Shown: piece by piece, positions 8,430 through 18,578 of the stretch
Layout: every line of letters starts with the position of its first letter
Numbering within the stretch: position 1 is the first letter of the stretch
NCBI GenBank assembly: GCA_902363835.1
Contig: CABJBM010000025.1
Coordinates: 25,650-89,649, forward strand
Source: Lachnospiraceae bacterium
GTDB taxonomy: Bacteria; Bacillota; Clostridia; Lachnospirales; Lachnospiraceae
Length of the DNA: 64,000 nt
Direction of reading: 5' to 3'
Notes under the pieces: generated by a model
Told to the model about the DNA's origin: nothing
The model's database searches: none
Seen by the model: the letters and a program-made list of their open reading frames with translations, nothing else
Position numbers and translations under genes: made by a program

Positions 8430-10175
8430 TTACTTTATTATTCTCTTAATACCTTGCTTTAAACTCTTATAGTTAGATTCACCGATTATATTTTTAACTG
8501 CTGTTTTCATTCTCCTAGATTTATCGCCAATAAGATTGGCTACTAAGTCAATTGATTTTTCTTCATCTTCCACAGTAACAAAAGATTCCAAGACTATGGC
8601 ATGATCATAGTTTTCCGGACAAACAAAGTATTCTAAATGATCAAGGAATTCCTTCTTTGATGCTGCACGTAAATATTTACAGCCAAAGTCCTCAACATAA
8701 TGTTTAACTACATCACTATTTAACTGACTATAATGGCCTCCTGCGGCAACATAAACTGCCTCATCGACATGCAATCCGTGAGATATCTTATTTCCCAAAG
8801 TAAAGTTTCCGCGCATTTCCAATCCAACACCGTTGTTGACTAAAAGGATTCTAACATTTGATGGAAAATGTCTATTTCCAAATACGCTTAGATCATAAAA
8901 GAAAGCAAGATCCCCCAACACGCAAAAGTATAATTTATGAGGATTTGCCAAAGCAGCACCAACAATAGTTGAGATACTTCCGTCAATTCCAAATCCTCCC
9001 GTATTCGAAAAAACCAAAACGTTATTTTTTGTGTCGTAGTAATTCCAAGTTCTTAAGCTGTTTCTAATTCCCAAATGCAAAACACAATCATCCGGAAGTT
9101 TTGAGGACGCCACGCTTGCCATCCAAAGATTTGAAAATGGTAATTCAGGAATATTGTTATACAATTGTTTTGCTTCATCCAAACACACATCCAACAAGGT
9201 ATTTTGAGCTGTATCCTTAGCAGAATAGGCATTGAAGAAATCTATTTCTTCCATAGCAAAAACACTTCTAAGTTTTCGGAATGAATCTCTCAATTCGCCA
9301 TCTGGATTAACTCTCCAAACCTGTTTTGAATTGACATTGAAATCCGATCCGGTAACATCACCTATATGAATCATAATATCAACATCCTGGAAAGAAGCTT
9401 TCCAATGCCCTTGCGTGGACATTAGCCCAGCAAAAATTCGATACTTGCCTTTATAATTGCTGGTATGATCGCACAAGACAACTGCATTATGGTTTTCACA
9501 GAACATATCAACTGCAGCCGTTAGCTCTTTACTCCAAGGTTTATGATTACCTACCATTATGGCTATTTTGCCTTCCATTTTAGGCAGAGAATCTCCATAT
9601 GTATATCTACGAATAGTTCTCACAGGGGGAATAGTCTCAACTGTATTTTGGCTATACATGGTTTCCAAATTAATATGTGCTGGTCCTCCACCATTTCTGA
9701 ACAATTCTAAAATAGCCTTATTAGCTGCTATTACACACTGCCATTCTCCGATTTCATCAAAAATCATAGGCATCTGAACACTAATATTCGCGATGTCATT
9801 CGGCAGTTGAGTCCTATCTGTTACTTGATCAAAGTTGTGTCCAATATAGGCATTTCTTCTAGATGATGTTATCACCAATAAAGGAAGCTTTCTATAGTAT
9901 GCCTCAGTTAATGCAGGAAAATAGTTTCTAGATGCAGTTGCTCCAGTACAACTCAGAACAACTGGTTCCCCGCTTTCAGCTGCCATACCGCACGCCATAT
10001 ACGCTGCAACTCTTTCTTCCGGTGCAGAATAGATTTCAAAAAAAGGATCTCCTTGTAAACTAGCAACAAAGCACGCATTTGTAGTTCCCGGACTCGCGAT
10101 AATCTTTTTTATATTATTCTCTTTTAATAATTGAATTATTATCTGTGCGTTACGCTCATCAGTATAAAGGCTCAT
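8430..10175 (-). CDS. MenD-like thiamine-diphosphate enzyme, EPS locus copy 1
   Basis: 581 residues with the three-domain layout of TPP-dependent decarboxylases. The N-terminal Pyr domain holds SPGTTN at 28-33 (MenD has SPGSRS) and conserved glutamate in 'APEERVAAYMACG' (about 53-54). The C-terminal PP domain holds the metal/TPP motif GDLAFFYD (421-428) ending in NN at 447-448. Overall similarity is to SHCHC synthase (MenD), but no other menaquinone gene is near. It is the last gene of the EPS locus, 4 bp after a pyruvyl-transferase-like gene. I infer a decarboxylation or C-C bond-forming step on a polysaccharide precursor; substrate unknown. The MenD arginine of SPGSRS is absent, so the MenD reaction itself is unlikely. 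Confidence 0.8.
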   Translation of the reverse strand: MSLYTDERNAQIIIQLLKENNIKKIIASPGTTNACFVASLQGDPFFEIYSAPEERVAAYMACGMAAESGEPVVLSCTGATASRNYFPALTEAYYRKLPLLVITSSRRNAYIGHNFDQVTDRTQLPNDIANISVQMPMIFDEIGEWQCVIAANKAILELFRNGGGPAHINLETMYSQNTVETIPPVRTIRRYTYGDSLPKMEGKIAIMVGNHKPWSKELTAAVDMFCENHNAVVLCDHTSNYKGKYRIFAGLMSTQGHWKASFQDVDIMIHIGDVTGSDFNVNSKQVWRVNPDGELRDSFRKLRSVFAMEEIDFFNAYSAKDTAQNTLLDVCLDEAKQLYNNIPELPFSNLWMASVASSKLPDDCVLHLGIRNSLRTWNYYDTKNNVLVFSNTGGFGIDGSISTIVGAALANPHKLYFCVLGDLAFFYDLSVFGNRHFPSNVRILLVNNGVGLEMRGNFTLGNKISHGLHVDEAVYVAAGGHYSQLNSDVVKHYVEDFGCKYLRAASKKEFLDHLEYFVCPENYDHAIVLESFVTVEDEEKSIDLVANLIGDKSRRMKTAVKNIIGESNYKSLKQGIKRIIK

Positions 10176-10179
10176 TTAA

Positions 10180-11343
10180 TCATCCTCTCAAAATGCTTCT
10201 TTCTAAATCTTGAACAAATGTATTCTTCATTTCAGTCAATCGAGTTCTGCCATATTCTTCACTTGCTCTTAATTCATCATATCTCTTTATATAAGAAATA
10301 GTATTATCCAATGCTTCCTGAGTACTTGCTTTTTTCCCATCAATAAAATATGGATAGTTCAGGTCAGTATAAACTCCTTCAAACTTTCTTGAATATGCGA
10401 AAGGAATAACAGCGACGCCTGATGAGAATGCCGCAATGGAAGCATGCATTCTTGCAGCAATCAAAATATCTAAATTGGCAATGTAGTTCTTTGCATCCAA
10501 AGCTGTTTTAAATGAATTAGGAAATACGCAATCCGGGAACTCTTTAACCAGTTTTCTGATTGCTTTACTATCGTTCTCAAAAGACTCTAATCCTTCTCTT
10601 TCGTCACAAAGAACGTGCGGTACCAGAACTACTTCATAGTTCTTATTCTTTAAAAGTTTTGAAATCAATTGTCTACAGTAGCTACAATAGTCAACGTTCA
10701 ATCCAAATCCATTAGCTTTTGTTTCACAATCATTCCATAACAGACCAGATACATTTAATCCAACTCTAATCTTGTCACTCTTCTTCTCTTCCTTCTTATA
10801 CGGAAGAGCAAATGCCAAATCCAGAGTATTAATCACATTATTCTTAATCTTCAACTCTTTCAGGTAATTAAATGACAAAGTATCTCTTGTGTATACTCGA
10901 TCTGCATGCTTAATTACGTGCTTAGCCCACAACTTGGCCCATCCTGTTTTAAACGGCCCATACGTTTGCGGCATAAGAATAAATGGCACCTTGGAGTGTA
11001 CCAAGAATGTTTTTACCAGAGTTGTTTCAGCAAACCATTTCTTGCCATAGATATCAGCAAAACTATCTCCATGTGTTATATCAAGAACTGCATCACTGTC
11101 TTTTAATTGTTCTCTTACTGCTTTCCAGAAAGACGGCCTCTTAACTCTCATTCGAATATTCACAAATTTGGTATCTGGATAAATCTTTGAGAATTCACCC
11201 ATAGAATCGTGAATATTAATATTAACTATAGTTAAAGGTTTGAATCTTTCAACTGAATTCAACATAGGCATTACTGCATAGCTTAACGCCTCACATCCCT
11301 TATTTGAAGATTCAAATTCAAATCCTACTAGTACAAATTTCAT
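10180..11343 (-). CDS. Polysaccharide pyruvyl transferase family protein, copy 1
   Basis: 387 residues. N-terminus MKFVLVGFEFESSNKGCEAL is the typical 'G..N.G.EA' opening of the PS_pyruv_trans fold (GT-B like). The later 'IAARMHASIAAFSSGVAVIPFAYSRKFEGV' region (about 310-340) is the R-x-H-...-G-x-P...Y block of the family. Such enzymes transfer pyruvate from PEP to a sugar as a ketal, though some members act on other substrates. GAGGG precedes the ATG. It is directly followed (4 bp) by the MenD-like enzyme, suggesting they act together. Confidence 0.85.
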   Translation of the reverse strand: MKFVLVGFEFESSNKGCEALSYAVMPMLNSVERFKPLTIVNINIHDSMGEFSKIYPDTKFVNIRMRVKRPSFWKAVREQLKDSDAVLDITHGDSFADIYGKKWFAETTLVKTFLVHSKVPFILMPQTYGPFKTGWAKLWAKHVIKHADRVYTRDTLSFNYLKELKIKNNVINTLDLAFALPYKKEEKKSDKIRVGLNVSGLLWNDCETKANGFGLNVDYCSYCRQLISKLLKNKNYEVVLVPHVLCDEREGLESFENDSKAIRKLVKEFPDCVFPNSFKTALDAKNYIANLDILIAARMHASIAAFSSGVAVIPFAYSRKFEGVYTDLNYPYFIDGKKASTQEALDNTISYIKRYDELRASEEYGRTRLTEMKNTFVQDLERSILRG

Positions 11344-11361
11344 GCTCTACCCTCGCATTTA

Positions 11362-12765
11362 TCATTTTTTCTTTCTGGCCAAAAGTTCAACCAGCCTATT
11401 TTTATTAATAATCGCCATAATTAATACATATACAATAGCTCCGACCCATCTTACTAGCCACGAATCGACCAAAAGATAAAACAATACAGTTGCTATCAAT
11501 ACATGAAGCAACGACGGAATCATCGTGATTATTGGATATATATCCTTATTTAGTCTTTTAGCATATCTCGCATGCAATACCAATGCTACTATATAAGAAA
11601 CCAATGTTGTGTATGCCGCGGCAACATAACCGAACTTAGGTATAAAGATAAAGTTCAATCCAATGTTTGTAATTGCAGCAATTACAGTATTAATTGTAAT
11701 GTACGGACTCTTCTTATGAAAATGTTCAACATTTGCATATAATGTATATAAGAAGATCATATAGTTTGCTAATACAACAGGAGGAATAATAGAAATACCC
11801 TCCCAATATGGTTTTGAAGCCAGTATTTTTACTATTTCCGGCCCAACCAGAATCAAACCAACCATGACGTAAGTCATAAAGTGAATATAATCAAGTGACA
11901 GCTTATTTATCTCCTCAACTTTATTCTCTTTGTACTTGTTGGTAAACCACGGTACCCATACACCTTCTAATGAAGTAGTAATGACTGTCGCAAGCATACT
12001 GAAATTATAAATCAAACTGTAAATTCCGGTTTGTGACGCATCAGCCAGCGCGGTAATCATGGTTCGATCTAACTGCGATAAAATATTTAAGGCTATACCA
12101 TGCAAAACAAGAGGCATAGATATCGCCAATCCGTATTTTAGATATTTTGTGCTATGAAACCTTCTACTCCTGCGATAAACGAGAAGTACAATTAATATAC
12201 CAAACCCGATATTCACTATAGCAGTAGGAACAATTCTACCGAGGTACAGATTTGTTTTCAACACAAAAACGATTGTCAGAACAGATAAAATAACCGATAT
12301 CAAATTTGGCAAAACCATGAGTGCTGTTCGAAACTTGTATCTATACTGCATCATAAGATACATAGAATAATTTTGAACAAGCGCTGCTGCCAAGCCTTGT
12401 AAAAGACAAAGTATAATCAGTGTTCCGCCTAAACTGATCTTAACAAAATTAATGACTACCATGGCAATTAGGCAAAGTACAATTCCACTCTCTATAGTGA
12501 AAGTTGTAGTCGTTGCCATAAAATCGTCAATTTCGTCTTTATAATCAATAAATGCTGCACGAATTCCCATGTGTAAGGCAAATCCAATGACCATAGAAAG
12601 AATCGTTATCCATGAATTATAAGTAGTAATGATACCATAGTCAGTTGTTGATAAAATCCTTGTAAAAATGGGAACCGTAATAAACGCCATACCCTTGTTA
12701 AAGAGATTACCTATCAAGTAGTATGTGCTTATTTTCTTATAATTTATACTCCTTTGAGACGTCAT
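11362..12765 (-). CDS. Wzx-type oligosaccharide flippase
   Basis: 467 residues from the ATG with GGAGGAG 5 bp upstream; an in-frame ATG 27 bp earlier lacks such a site. About 12-14 membrane helices, with the MOP/Wzx N-terminus (YYLIGNLFNKGMAFITVPIF and 'TDYGIITTYNSW'). Moves lipid-linked repeat units across the membrane. Next to the polymerase gene, as expected for a Wzx/Wzy pathway. Confidence 0.88.
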   Translation of the reverse strand: MTSQRSINYKKISTYYLIGNLFNKGMAFITVPIFTRILSTTDYGIITTYNSWITILSMVIGFALHMGIRAAFIDYKDEIDDFMATTTTFTIESGIVLCLIAMVVINFVKISLGGTLIILCLLQGLAAALVQNYSMYLMMQYRYKFRTALMVLPNLISVILSVLTIVFVLKTNLYLGRIVPTAIVNIGFGILIVLLVYRRSRRFHSTKYLKYGLAISMPLVLHGIALNILSQLDRTMITALADASQTGIYSLIYNFSMLATVITTSLEGVWVPWFTNKYKENKVEEINKLSLDYIHFMTYVMVGLILVGPEIVKILASKPYWEGISIIPPVVLANYMIFLYTLYANVEHFHKKSPYITINTVIAAITNIGLNFIFIPKFGYVAAAYTTLVSYIVALVLHARYAKRLNKDIYPIITMIPSLLHVLIATVLFYLLVDSWLVRWVGAIVYVLIMAIINKNRLVELLARKKK

Positions 12766-12800
12766 CAAACTCCTCCATGTCATTAAATACAACTGAGTTC

Positions 12801-14102
12801 TTATGACTCGAATGAATTGTATTTACTATATGAAATAAACAAGCACGATAAGATCATATATATTCTGATAGTGTCTGTTTGGTTTACCGTAATTAATGCC
12901 AGAAAGTAGAACACAAATACTATCAAGCATACTTTATTGAAACTTATTTTTCCTTCCCAGGTCGCTTTTCTATCGCGTAACTTATAAGCATATTTTATCT
13001 GTACAATATTTCGTAATTCTTCAAGAAATACCGCAAGGGTTCCGTATCGAAACAAAGTCAATAAAGGCTGTACTTCGATAGATGTCTTCTCAAACTTATT
13101 TCCAGCAGAGTTTGTTAAGAATACATTAGTTAATGTAGTTGAGGGGCCATGACCAAATAACCAATGTCCTTTCATTTGTTCAAATACAATTCCCCACAAT
13201 TCGAATCTATTTGCAACTCCAGACGTATCCCAACGATATCCCAATGCTCTCAATTGCTGAGCATAGTTATCACTAAAGACAGCCAAAACTAAAACTGTTG
13301 CTTCTGATATCATTTTTCCGATTTGAGGAAATGCTACTGAAACAATATCTATTGCAAACACAGCTAGTACTGAATACATCAGCATTTTCCTCACAAAACT
13401 ACGATATCCACACAACCAAAGAAGAATGATCTGACTCAGGATAATCAGAATTATAGAAGATCTAGAGAACGTACATACTGACGAAATAAATATAACGATA
13501 TATGCCACTATAAAATAAAGTCTCTTTTTTGTTTCCGGCAAGGACAATCTGTAGAAAACAAACGCCATAATGAACATGCAATATAAACTGTATGTTATTG
13601 GATGCGCTGTAAAACTATAAATTCTGGTATGTCCAAGTCTTGCGCCAGTATCATAGAAGTAGTTATCAGTATTAAGAAACTCAAAAACATTGATGGCAGT
13701 TACTTCTTCAAAGATTCCAAGTATTGCCACAATAAACGAGATGAATATTAATGCGTCTATCATTCTAACGAGTCGTTCTTTAGTGTTGACCTCTTTGATT
13801 AAAAAAGGAAAAATGATCACCCACGGTATGATATATGTAATAACGCCATAACTACTTTTGTATAACAGGGAAATCAATCCCATCACAATCGCCCATATGT
13901 ATGTTATATACAAGAGTCTATCGATTCCAGTTCTATTAACCTTGGGAAATTTGAAGTAGCCAAAGAACAATAATAAAGCAGTTGCTACGAACATTAGCAG
14001 TATCTGGGCTTTTGTACCCAAAAGACTGAAATATGACGGAGTAATTGTATAAAGCACCGAAAATAGAAGTAAAATATTGAATTTAATTTTGTTCTCTCTC
14101 AT
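12801..14102 (-). CDS. O-antigen polymerase/ligase-like (Wzy) protein
   Basis: 433 residues, about 11-12 membrane helices, with a long periplasmic-type loop (about residues 270-350) holding 'ELWGIVFEQMKGHWLFGHGPSTT', the Wzy_C/O-antigen-ligase pattern. Joins repeat units outside the membrane. AAGGAAA precedes the ATG. Identification rests on topology, this motif and context, because Wzy proteins are poorly conserved. Confidence 0.82.
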   Translation of the reverse strand: MRENKIKFNILLLFSVLYTITPSYFSLLGTKAQILLMFVATALLLFFGYFKFPKVNRTGIDRLLYITYIWAIVMGLISLLYKSSYGVITYIIPWVIIFPFLIKEVNTKERLVRMIDALIFISFIVAILGIFEEVTAINVFEFLNTDNYFYDTGARLGHTRIYSFTAHPITYSLYCMFIMAFVFYRLSLPETKKRLYFIVAYIVIFISSVCTFSRSSIILIILSQIILLWLCGYRSFVRKMLMYSVLAVFAIDIVSVAFPQIGKMISEATVLVLAVFSDNYAQQLRALGYRWDTSGVANRFELWGIVFEQMKGHWLFGHGPSTTLTNVFLTNSAGNKFEKTSIEVQPLLTLFRYGTLAVFLEELRNIVQIKYAYKLRDRKATWEGKISFNKVCLIVFVFYFLALITVNQTDTIRIYMILSCLFISYSKYNSFES

Positions 14103-14140
14103 TTTCCTTCTACCTCCAAACCGCGTCTATTTATCATCAC

Positions 14141-15226
14141 TTACCTATTAGCCTCCCTTTTCTTCCAATCACGAATCCACTCGAGATATTTATGGCCCAG
14201 TTCCTTTGTTGGTTCAAGCATCATGCCCTCACACCATTCATTCCATGCATTAATAATGATGAAATCGCTGTTCCTATAGTAATCCATATATTCATCAAAA
14301 CACTTCTGGCTAATAGGCTCAATAATATGACCTTTATTCCCGTGTCTTGGTGTATTGTCCCACTCAAAGAAGATGCCCGGTATTACTCTATCAGCTTTTG
14401 ATGATTTATGTTTCATCACACCCCGGAGCAACGTGTCACCATCATATCTCTGAATGATCCTAATAATACCCTTTTGGTTAAGATGGTATTTCACCTTATC
14501 CAGAAAAACAGCAACTTTAGACTTATTATGATTGAATAATGATCTGCCGATTAATGGCTCAGTTAAATAAATCTTTTCAGTTGCAACCGATTTTTGAGCG
14601 ACTACTTTCTCGTATTGATTATCGGCCAATGTGAAACATTCTTCTATCAGATATAAACCAGCAAAACCCGCATCTACACACCACTCGTTAAAACATTTAA
14701 ACATTTCGTTTTTCTCAGGGAAACTTGAATCATAAATTATGAACAGTGGCTTATTATCAATTTTAATGTATCTATCATCTTGGAAAAAAGGTAACAAATA
14801 ATCAAAGTGTTTTCTCCAATCATTAATGTCACCATAAGTCTGATCCATTAATACTTCTTTAGAGCCTTTCCAGGATCTGTTCCAGGTATGATTAGCCCAG
14901 TTGAAGAAGAATGGCTGATTGATATCTTTCCACTGAAGCAAATTCTCAGAAGGTTTCTCCAATATTAGTTTTCCATTGAAATAGTAATGGTAGTAGATAA
15001 GGCCATCTACACCGTATTCATGCATTAGATTAGTTTGCCAAATCACGGTATCTTTATCAAGCAAATTGTAGTAATAGTCATTCAATGGCTGTCTAGGCTG
15101 CATGTGCCCCTGATAAAGTGGAGTAGCCTTCTTAACATTTACCCATTCAGTAAATCCCTCACCCCACCACTCGTTATTCTCTTTAGTCTCATGGAATTGA
15201 GGCAGATACAATGCATATACTTTCAT
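14141..15226 (-). CDS. WbsX-like / GH99-like domain protein
   Basis: 361 residues. The opening 'YALYLPQFHETKENNEWWGEGFTEW' region, 'YYHYYFNGKLILEKP' and the C-terminal 'DFIIINAWNEWCEGMMLEP' are signatures of the Glyco_trans_WbsX (GH99-like) family found in O-antigen and capsule loci. Its members are called glycosyltransferases but resemble endo-mannosidases, so the exact activity is uncertain. Start supported by TAGGAGA 8 bp upstream. It follows wecB by 11 bp. Confidence 0.85.
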   Translation of the reverse strand: MKVYALYLPQFHETKENNEWWGEGFTEWVNVKKATPLYQGHMQPRQPLNDYYYNLLDKDTVIWQTNLMHEYGVDGLIYYHYYFNGKLILEKPSENLLQWKDINQPFFFNWANHTWNRSWKGSKEVLMDQTYGDINDWRKHFDYLLPFFQDDRYIKIDNKPLFIIYDSSFPEKNEMFKCFNEWCVDAGFAGLYLIEECFTLADNQYEKVVAQKSVATEKIYLTEPLIGRSLFNHNKSKVAVFLDKVKYHLNQKGIIRIIQRYDGDTLLRGVMKHKSSKADRVIPGIFFEWDNTPRHGNKGHIIEPISQKCFDEYMDYYRNSDFIIINAWNEWCEGMMLEPTKELGHKYLEWIRDWKKREANR

Positions 15227-15237
15227 AAAACTATCTC

Positions 15238-16332
15238 CTAGTTCCGTTCCAGAATATCTGCAATTCTCTCACATGCATGACCATCACCGTATGGATTAGC
15301 CGCATGAGCTATTTTTGCATATTCTTCTTCATCATCAAGTAATTTTGTAAACCATTCGTAGATAGTCACTTCATTTGTTCCTACAAGCTTCAATGTGCCT
15401 GCATCAACGCCTTCTGGTCTCTCCGTTGTATCTCTCATAACTAAAACCGGTTTTCCATAAGAAGGACACTCTTCCTGGATTCCACCAGAGTCGGTCAGAC
15501 ACAGATGGCATCTTGCCTCAAAATTGTGGCAATCAAATACTTCGATCGGCTCAATAATATGGATCTGCTTACAATCACCAAGCTCCTCCTCAGCCGCTTT
15601 ACGAACGACAGGATTCATATGGATCGGATAAATGGCCTTTACATCAGGATGCTCATCAAGCACACGACGGATTGCACGGAACATATTATGCATCGGCTCG
15701 CCATGATTCTCTCTTCTATGAGCAGTAATAAAAATCATTCTACCATCGCCAACCCAATCCAACTCCGGATGATGATAATCTTCAACAACAGTATGCTGCA
15801 TAGCATCAATAACCGTGTTACCAGTTACATAAATACTATCTGGATTCTTTCCCTCATCAAGAAGATGCTTTTTGGCAAGTTCAGTAGGAGCAAAATTATA
15901 TTTACTGATGATACCTACAGCCTGACGATTGAACTCTTCAGGATAGGGGGAGTAGATATTATATGTACGAAGTCCAGCCTCTACGTGTCCAACCGGTATC
16001 TGAAGATAGAAACAAGCAAGCGCCGTTACGAAAGTTGTAGATGTATCTCCATGTACAAGGCACACATCTGGCTTTACCTCTTCGAGGACAGCTTTGATCT
16101 TTTCCAGAATTCCAGTAGTGATATCAAAGAGGGTCTGCCTACTTTTCATAATAGAAAGATCATAATCCGGCACGACATGGAATGTCTCAAGGACTTGATC
16201 TAACATCTGTCTATGCTGACCAGTAACACATACAATTGTCTCGATGGTTTCTCTTTTTTTCAGTTCATTTACTAATGGGCACATTTTGATTGCTTCAGGT
16301 CTGGTGCCAAAGACCAACATTACTTTCTTCAT
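15238..16332 (-). CDS. wecB: UDP-N-acetylglucosamine 2-epimerase (non-hydrolysing)
   Basis: 364 residues from the ATG preceded by GAGG at 7 bp; an earlier ATG (27 bp) lacks a site. Family motifs: 'LVFGTRPEAIKMCPL' at the N-terminus, 'CVTGQHRQMLDQVL', 'VHGDTSTT', 'GHVEAGLRT' and 'TDSGGIQEECPS'. Interconverts UDP-GlcNAc and UDP-ManNAc in the cytoplasm, so ManNAc or a derivative is probably part of the repeat unit. This is the best-characterised enzyme in the locus. Confidence 0.95.
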   Translation of the reverse strand: MKKVMLVFGTRPEAIKMCPLVNELKKRETIETIVCVTGQHRQMLDQVLETFHVVPDYDLSIMKSRQTLFDITTGILEKIKAVLEEVKPDVCLVHGDTSTTFVTALACFYLQIPVGHVEAGLRTYNIYSPYPEEFNRQAVGIISKYNFAPTELAKKHLLDEGKNPDSIYVTGNTVIDAMQHTVVEDYHHPELDWVGDGRMIFITAHRRENHGEPMHNMFRAIRRVLDEHPDVKAIYPIHMNPVVRKAAEEELGDCKQIHIIEPIEVFDCHNFEARCHLCLTDSGGIQEECPSYGKPVLVMRDTTERPEGVDAGTLKLVGTNEVTIYEWFTKLLDDEEEYAKIAHAANPYGDGHACERIADILERN

Positions 16333-16360
16333 ACTAAAACCTCGCCAATTATCACTCATA

Positions 16361-17356
16361 TTAATTCTTTGGTAAAACCTTCATCATTCTTGAAATATGC
16401 GTTTCACTATCGTAATGTTCTGTATACACATTTTGATACTCATTAAGGATTTTCTCCGGATCTACCTTTTTATCCATCATTGAATAAATCGGTTTAAGAT
16501 CATTAATGCCATGAAGCTTAACAACATATTCAGACGATTTGATATTCTCTAAAAGACCTTCTAAGCAATCATTTAGAATAGGGATTACACCATTGCCCAT
16601 GTACGTAATTAATTTTGTTGGGGTTGCCACCCTATTCAACTCTAAATCTTCACGTACAATAAACCCGTACTTAGCTCCTTTAAGCTTTTCAGGAAGTTGA
16701 TCAACGGGGACAAAATCAATCTCATAGTTTTGTATCCCATGTTTCTCCAGCATTTCTACAGCAAGTTTTCGATCTTTTACCAGAAGAAGAAGCTTTGTAT
16801 TTTTCTTTGTATCCTCGATTTCCTTATAAATGCTTAATGTTTCATCTATGCACTGCCAAACATTGAGTCCGCCAGCATAACAAAATACCTCTGTATCATA
16901 TTTGCCCGGATAACGGAAACTCTCTTCATGGATTGCATCATTATTACAAGGCATTATATAACAATTGTTGATTGAGATATGATATTTATTTTCATAATGC
17001 TTTTTCATTCGATTGGAAACCATTACGAAGAAGTGAGAATTTTTACATGTATTTTTAATAATAATTCTCTCTATAAAGTTATAAAAGACTTCTCTTAAAT
17101 GACTATGATATAGAGCAAAATTCTCTTCCGTCAGGATACCTTGCACCCAATACACGTAATGCCTTCTTTCAAAAATCATTTTTAAAACTTCCTTGTATCG
17201 AGTTACAACTATAATATCTTCTTTTTGAGGCGAACATTCTTCCCAGGATTTGAAATATCTAACTTCCTCGCCTAATCTTTTGTATGCTTCTCCAATAGTC
17301 TCTAGATAATAATCTGTAACCTCTGGATTAATCGTCTGTTTTTTTAGCCAAATCAT
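16361..17356 (-). CDS. Putative GT-B glycosyltransferase
   Basis: 331 residues. The C-terminal half has a GT4/GT-B-like donor site: 'VFCYAGGLNVWQC', 'LLLLVKDRKLAVEML', then 'GFIVREDLELNRVATPTKL' and 'YMGNGVIPI', where a family-type glutamate/proline block binds the nucleotide sugar. The N-terminal half is not recognisable beyond an acceptor-like fold. GGAGGAAG precedes the ATG. Sugar specificity cannot be read from sequence. Confidence 0.72.
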   Translation of the reverse strand: MIWLKKQTINPEVTDYYLETIGEAYKRLGEEVRYFKSWEECSPQKEDIIVVTRYKEVLKMIFERRHYVYWVQGILTEENFALYHSHLREVFYNFIERIIIKNTCKNSHFFVMVSNRMKKHYENKYHISINNCYIMPCNNDAIHEESFRYPGKYDTEVFCYAGGLNVWQCIDETLSIYKEIEDTKKNTKLLLLVKDRKLAVEMLEKHGIQNYEIDFVPVDQLPEKLKGAKYGFIVREDLELNRVATPTKLITYMGNGVIPILNDCLEGLLENIKSSEYVVKLHGINDLKPIYSMMDKKVDPEKILNEYQNVYTEHYDSETHISRMMKVLPKN

Positions 17357-17448
17357 AAATCTTCCTCCACATATTAAGCGAGTTAGAGATTAATTATTTC
17401 AATAAAAGAAGAATTCAGGTGAGACTTTAACTCGCCAGAATCATCCAT

Positions 17449-18564
17449 TTATGAGAATAAACCTTTATATTTCTCATAAAAATCAGCAATTCTTTCTGCT
17501 ACAATTTTTATATTATAAATACTTTCTATCGCTTTTCTGTTAGCTTGGAATCGATCCAACTTTTTGAACGAATCTATATGAGACACAATGTAGCTTGCCC
17601 AAACATCTGAATCCTTATTGTCTAAATACACCACATTATCAGTAACTTCCACTTGCTTAGAAATATTATCTGCTAGCAAGGTCATCAACCCACTGGCCTG
17701 TGATTCAACTGCAGTTAATGGTAATCCTTCAAACAAAGAAGGTAAACAGAAAACATCCATTGCTGAGTAATAATCTTCAACATTAGAATGTGCTCCAGCA
17801 AAAACTACAGAATCCTTTAATTGCTTTGCTTCTACGTAGTTGATCAAGTCATCGTGGAGTTCACCAGTGCCAATAATCAAAAGAACTACATCTTTGTTAA
17901 TCTGATGTACTTTCTTAAAGACATCAATCAGGAATTTCTGATTCTTTTGAACATTCAATCTACCAACATTTCCAATAACAAGTGCCTTTTCACTTATTTG
18001 GTACTCTTTTCGTATCTCTAAACCTTTAGCTGAACAGTGCTGAAATCTCTCGATGTCTATTCCATTAGGGATAAACTCAAAATTTTTTTTCCCATATAGA
18101 AACTTTCCTGCTTCATTCGAACATGCAAATCTTATATTGCATACGTACTTATAAGGAAAAATAAACAGTTTCTTTATTGCCCCTTTTTTGCCAACACCGG
18201 CAGTACTATTATGACTATGCCCAATTCGCACGCTAATCCCATTCTTCTTCGCCACCAACAAATGAACAAAACCCATTCCATTCCAATGGCAATGAACTAC
18301 TTTGTATTCTTTATGGTCTTTATAGAATTGATCCAGCTGTTTTATGAATTTAATTAAATTGTTGTCATCTCTAAAAGGTAGGCGATAAATCTTTCCTCCA
18401 AGTTCTTCAATATCTTTATCGAAGAAGCTTTCACCTGAATAATGCTCAATAAAGTCAAACTGGATTTTGCTTCTATCTATATTTCTATAGACGTTCATTA
18501 TAAAATTTTCTACACCGCCTGATCTCATATCGGGTACAATCTGTAGTATTCTCATTTTTCCCAT
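17449..18564 (-). CDS. Glycosyltransferase family 4 (EpsF-like)
   Basis: 371 residues. The N-terminal 'RILQIVPDMRSGGVENFIMNVYR' opening and C-terminal 'SLFEGLPLTAVESQASG' (E-x7-E motif) are diagnostic of GT4 enzymes. 'GNVGRLNVQKNQKFLIDVF' is the nucleotide-sugar loop. Cytoplasmic or membrane-associated; adds one sugar of the EPS repeat. It starts 14 bp after the upstream TPP-enzyme gene. Confidence 0.9.
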   Translation of the reverse strand: MGKMRILQIVPDMRSGGVENFIMNVYRNIDRSKIQFDFIEHYSGESFFDKDIEELGGKIYRLPFRDDNNLIKFIKQLDQFYKDHKEYKVVHCHWNGMGFVHLLVAKKNGISVRIGHSHNSTAGVGKKGAIKKLFIFPYKYVCNIRFACSNEAGKFLYGKKNFEFIPNGIDIERFQHCSAKGLEIRKEYQISEKALVIGNVGRLNVQKNQKFLIDVFKKVHQINKDVVLLIIGTGELHDDLINYVEAKQLKDSVVFAGAHSNVEDYYSAMDVFCLPSLFEGLPLTAVESQASGLMTLLADNISKQVEVTDNVVYLDNKDSDVWASYIVSHIDSFKKLDRFQANRKAIESIYNIKIVAERIADFYEKYKGLFS

Positions 18565-18578
18565 AACTCATCTCTCAA

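Noticed and set aside
7967..8472. Small open frames on both strands between the XRE gene and the EPS locus
   Set aside because: The shared peptide LKIENF in both comes from an inverted repeat, not from related genes.
8430..10175. A menaquinone biosynthesis enzyme (MenD)
   Set aside because: No other men gene is present, the SPGSRS loop is altered and the gene sits in an EPS operon beside a pyruvyl-transferase-like gene; only the fold is MenD-like.
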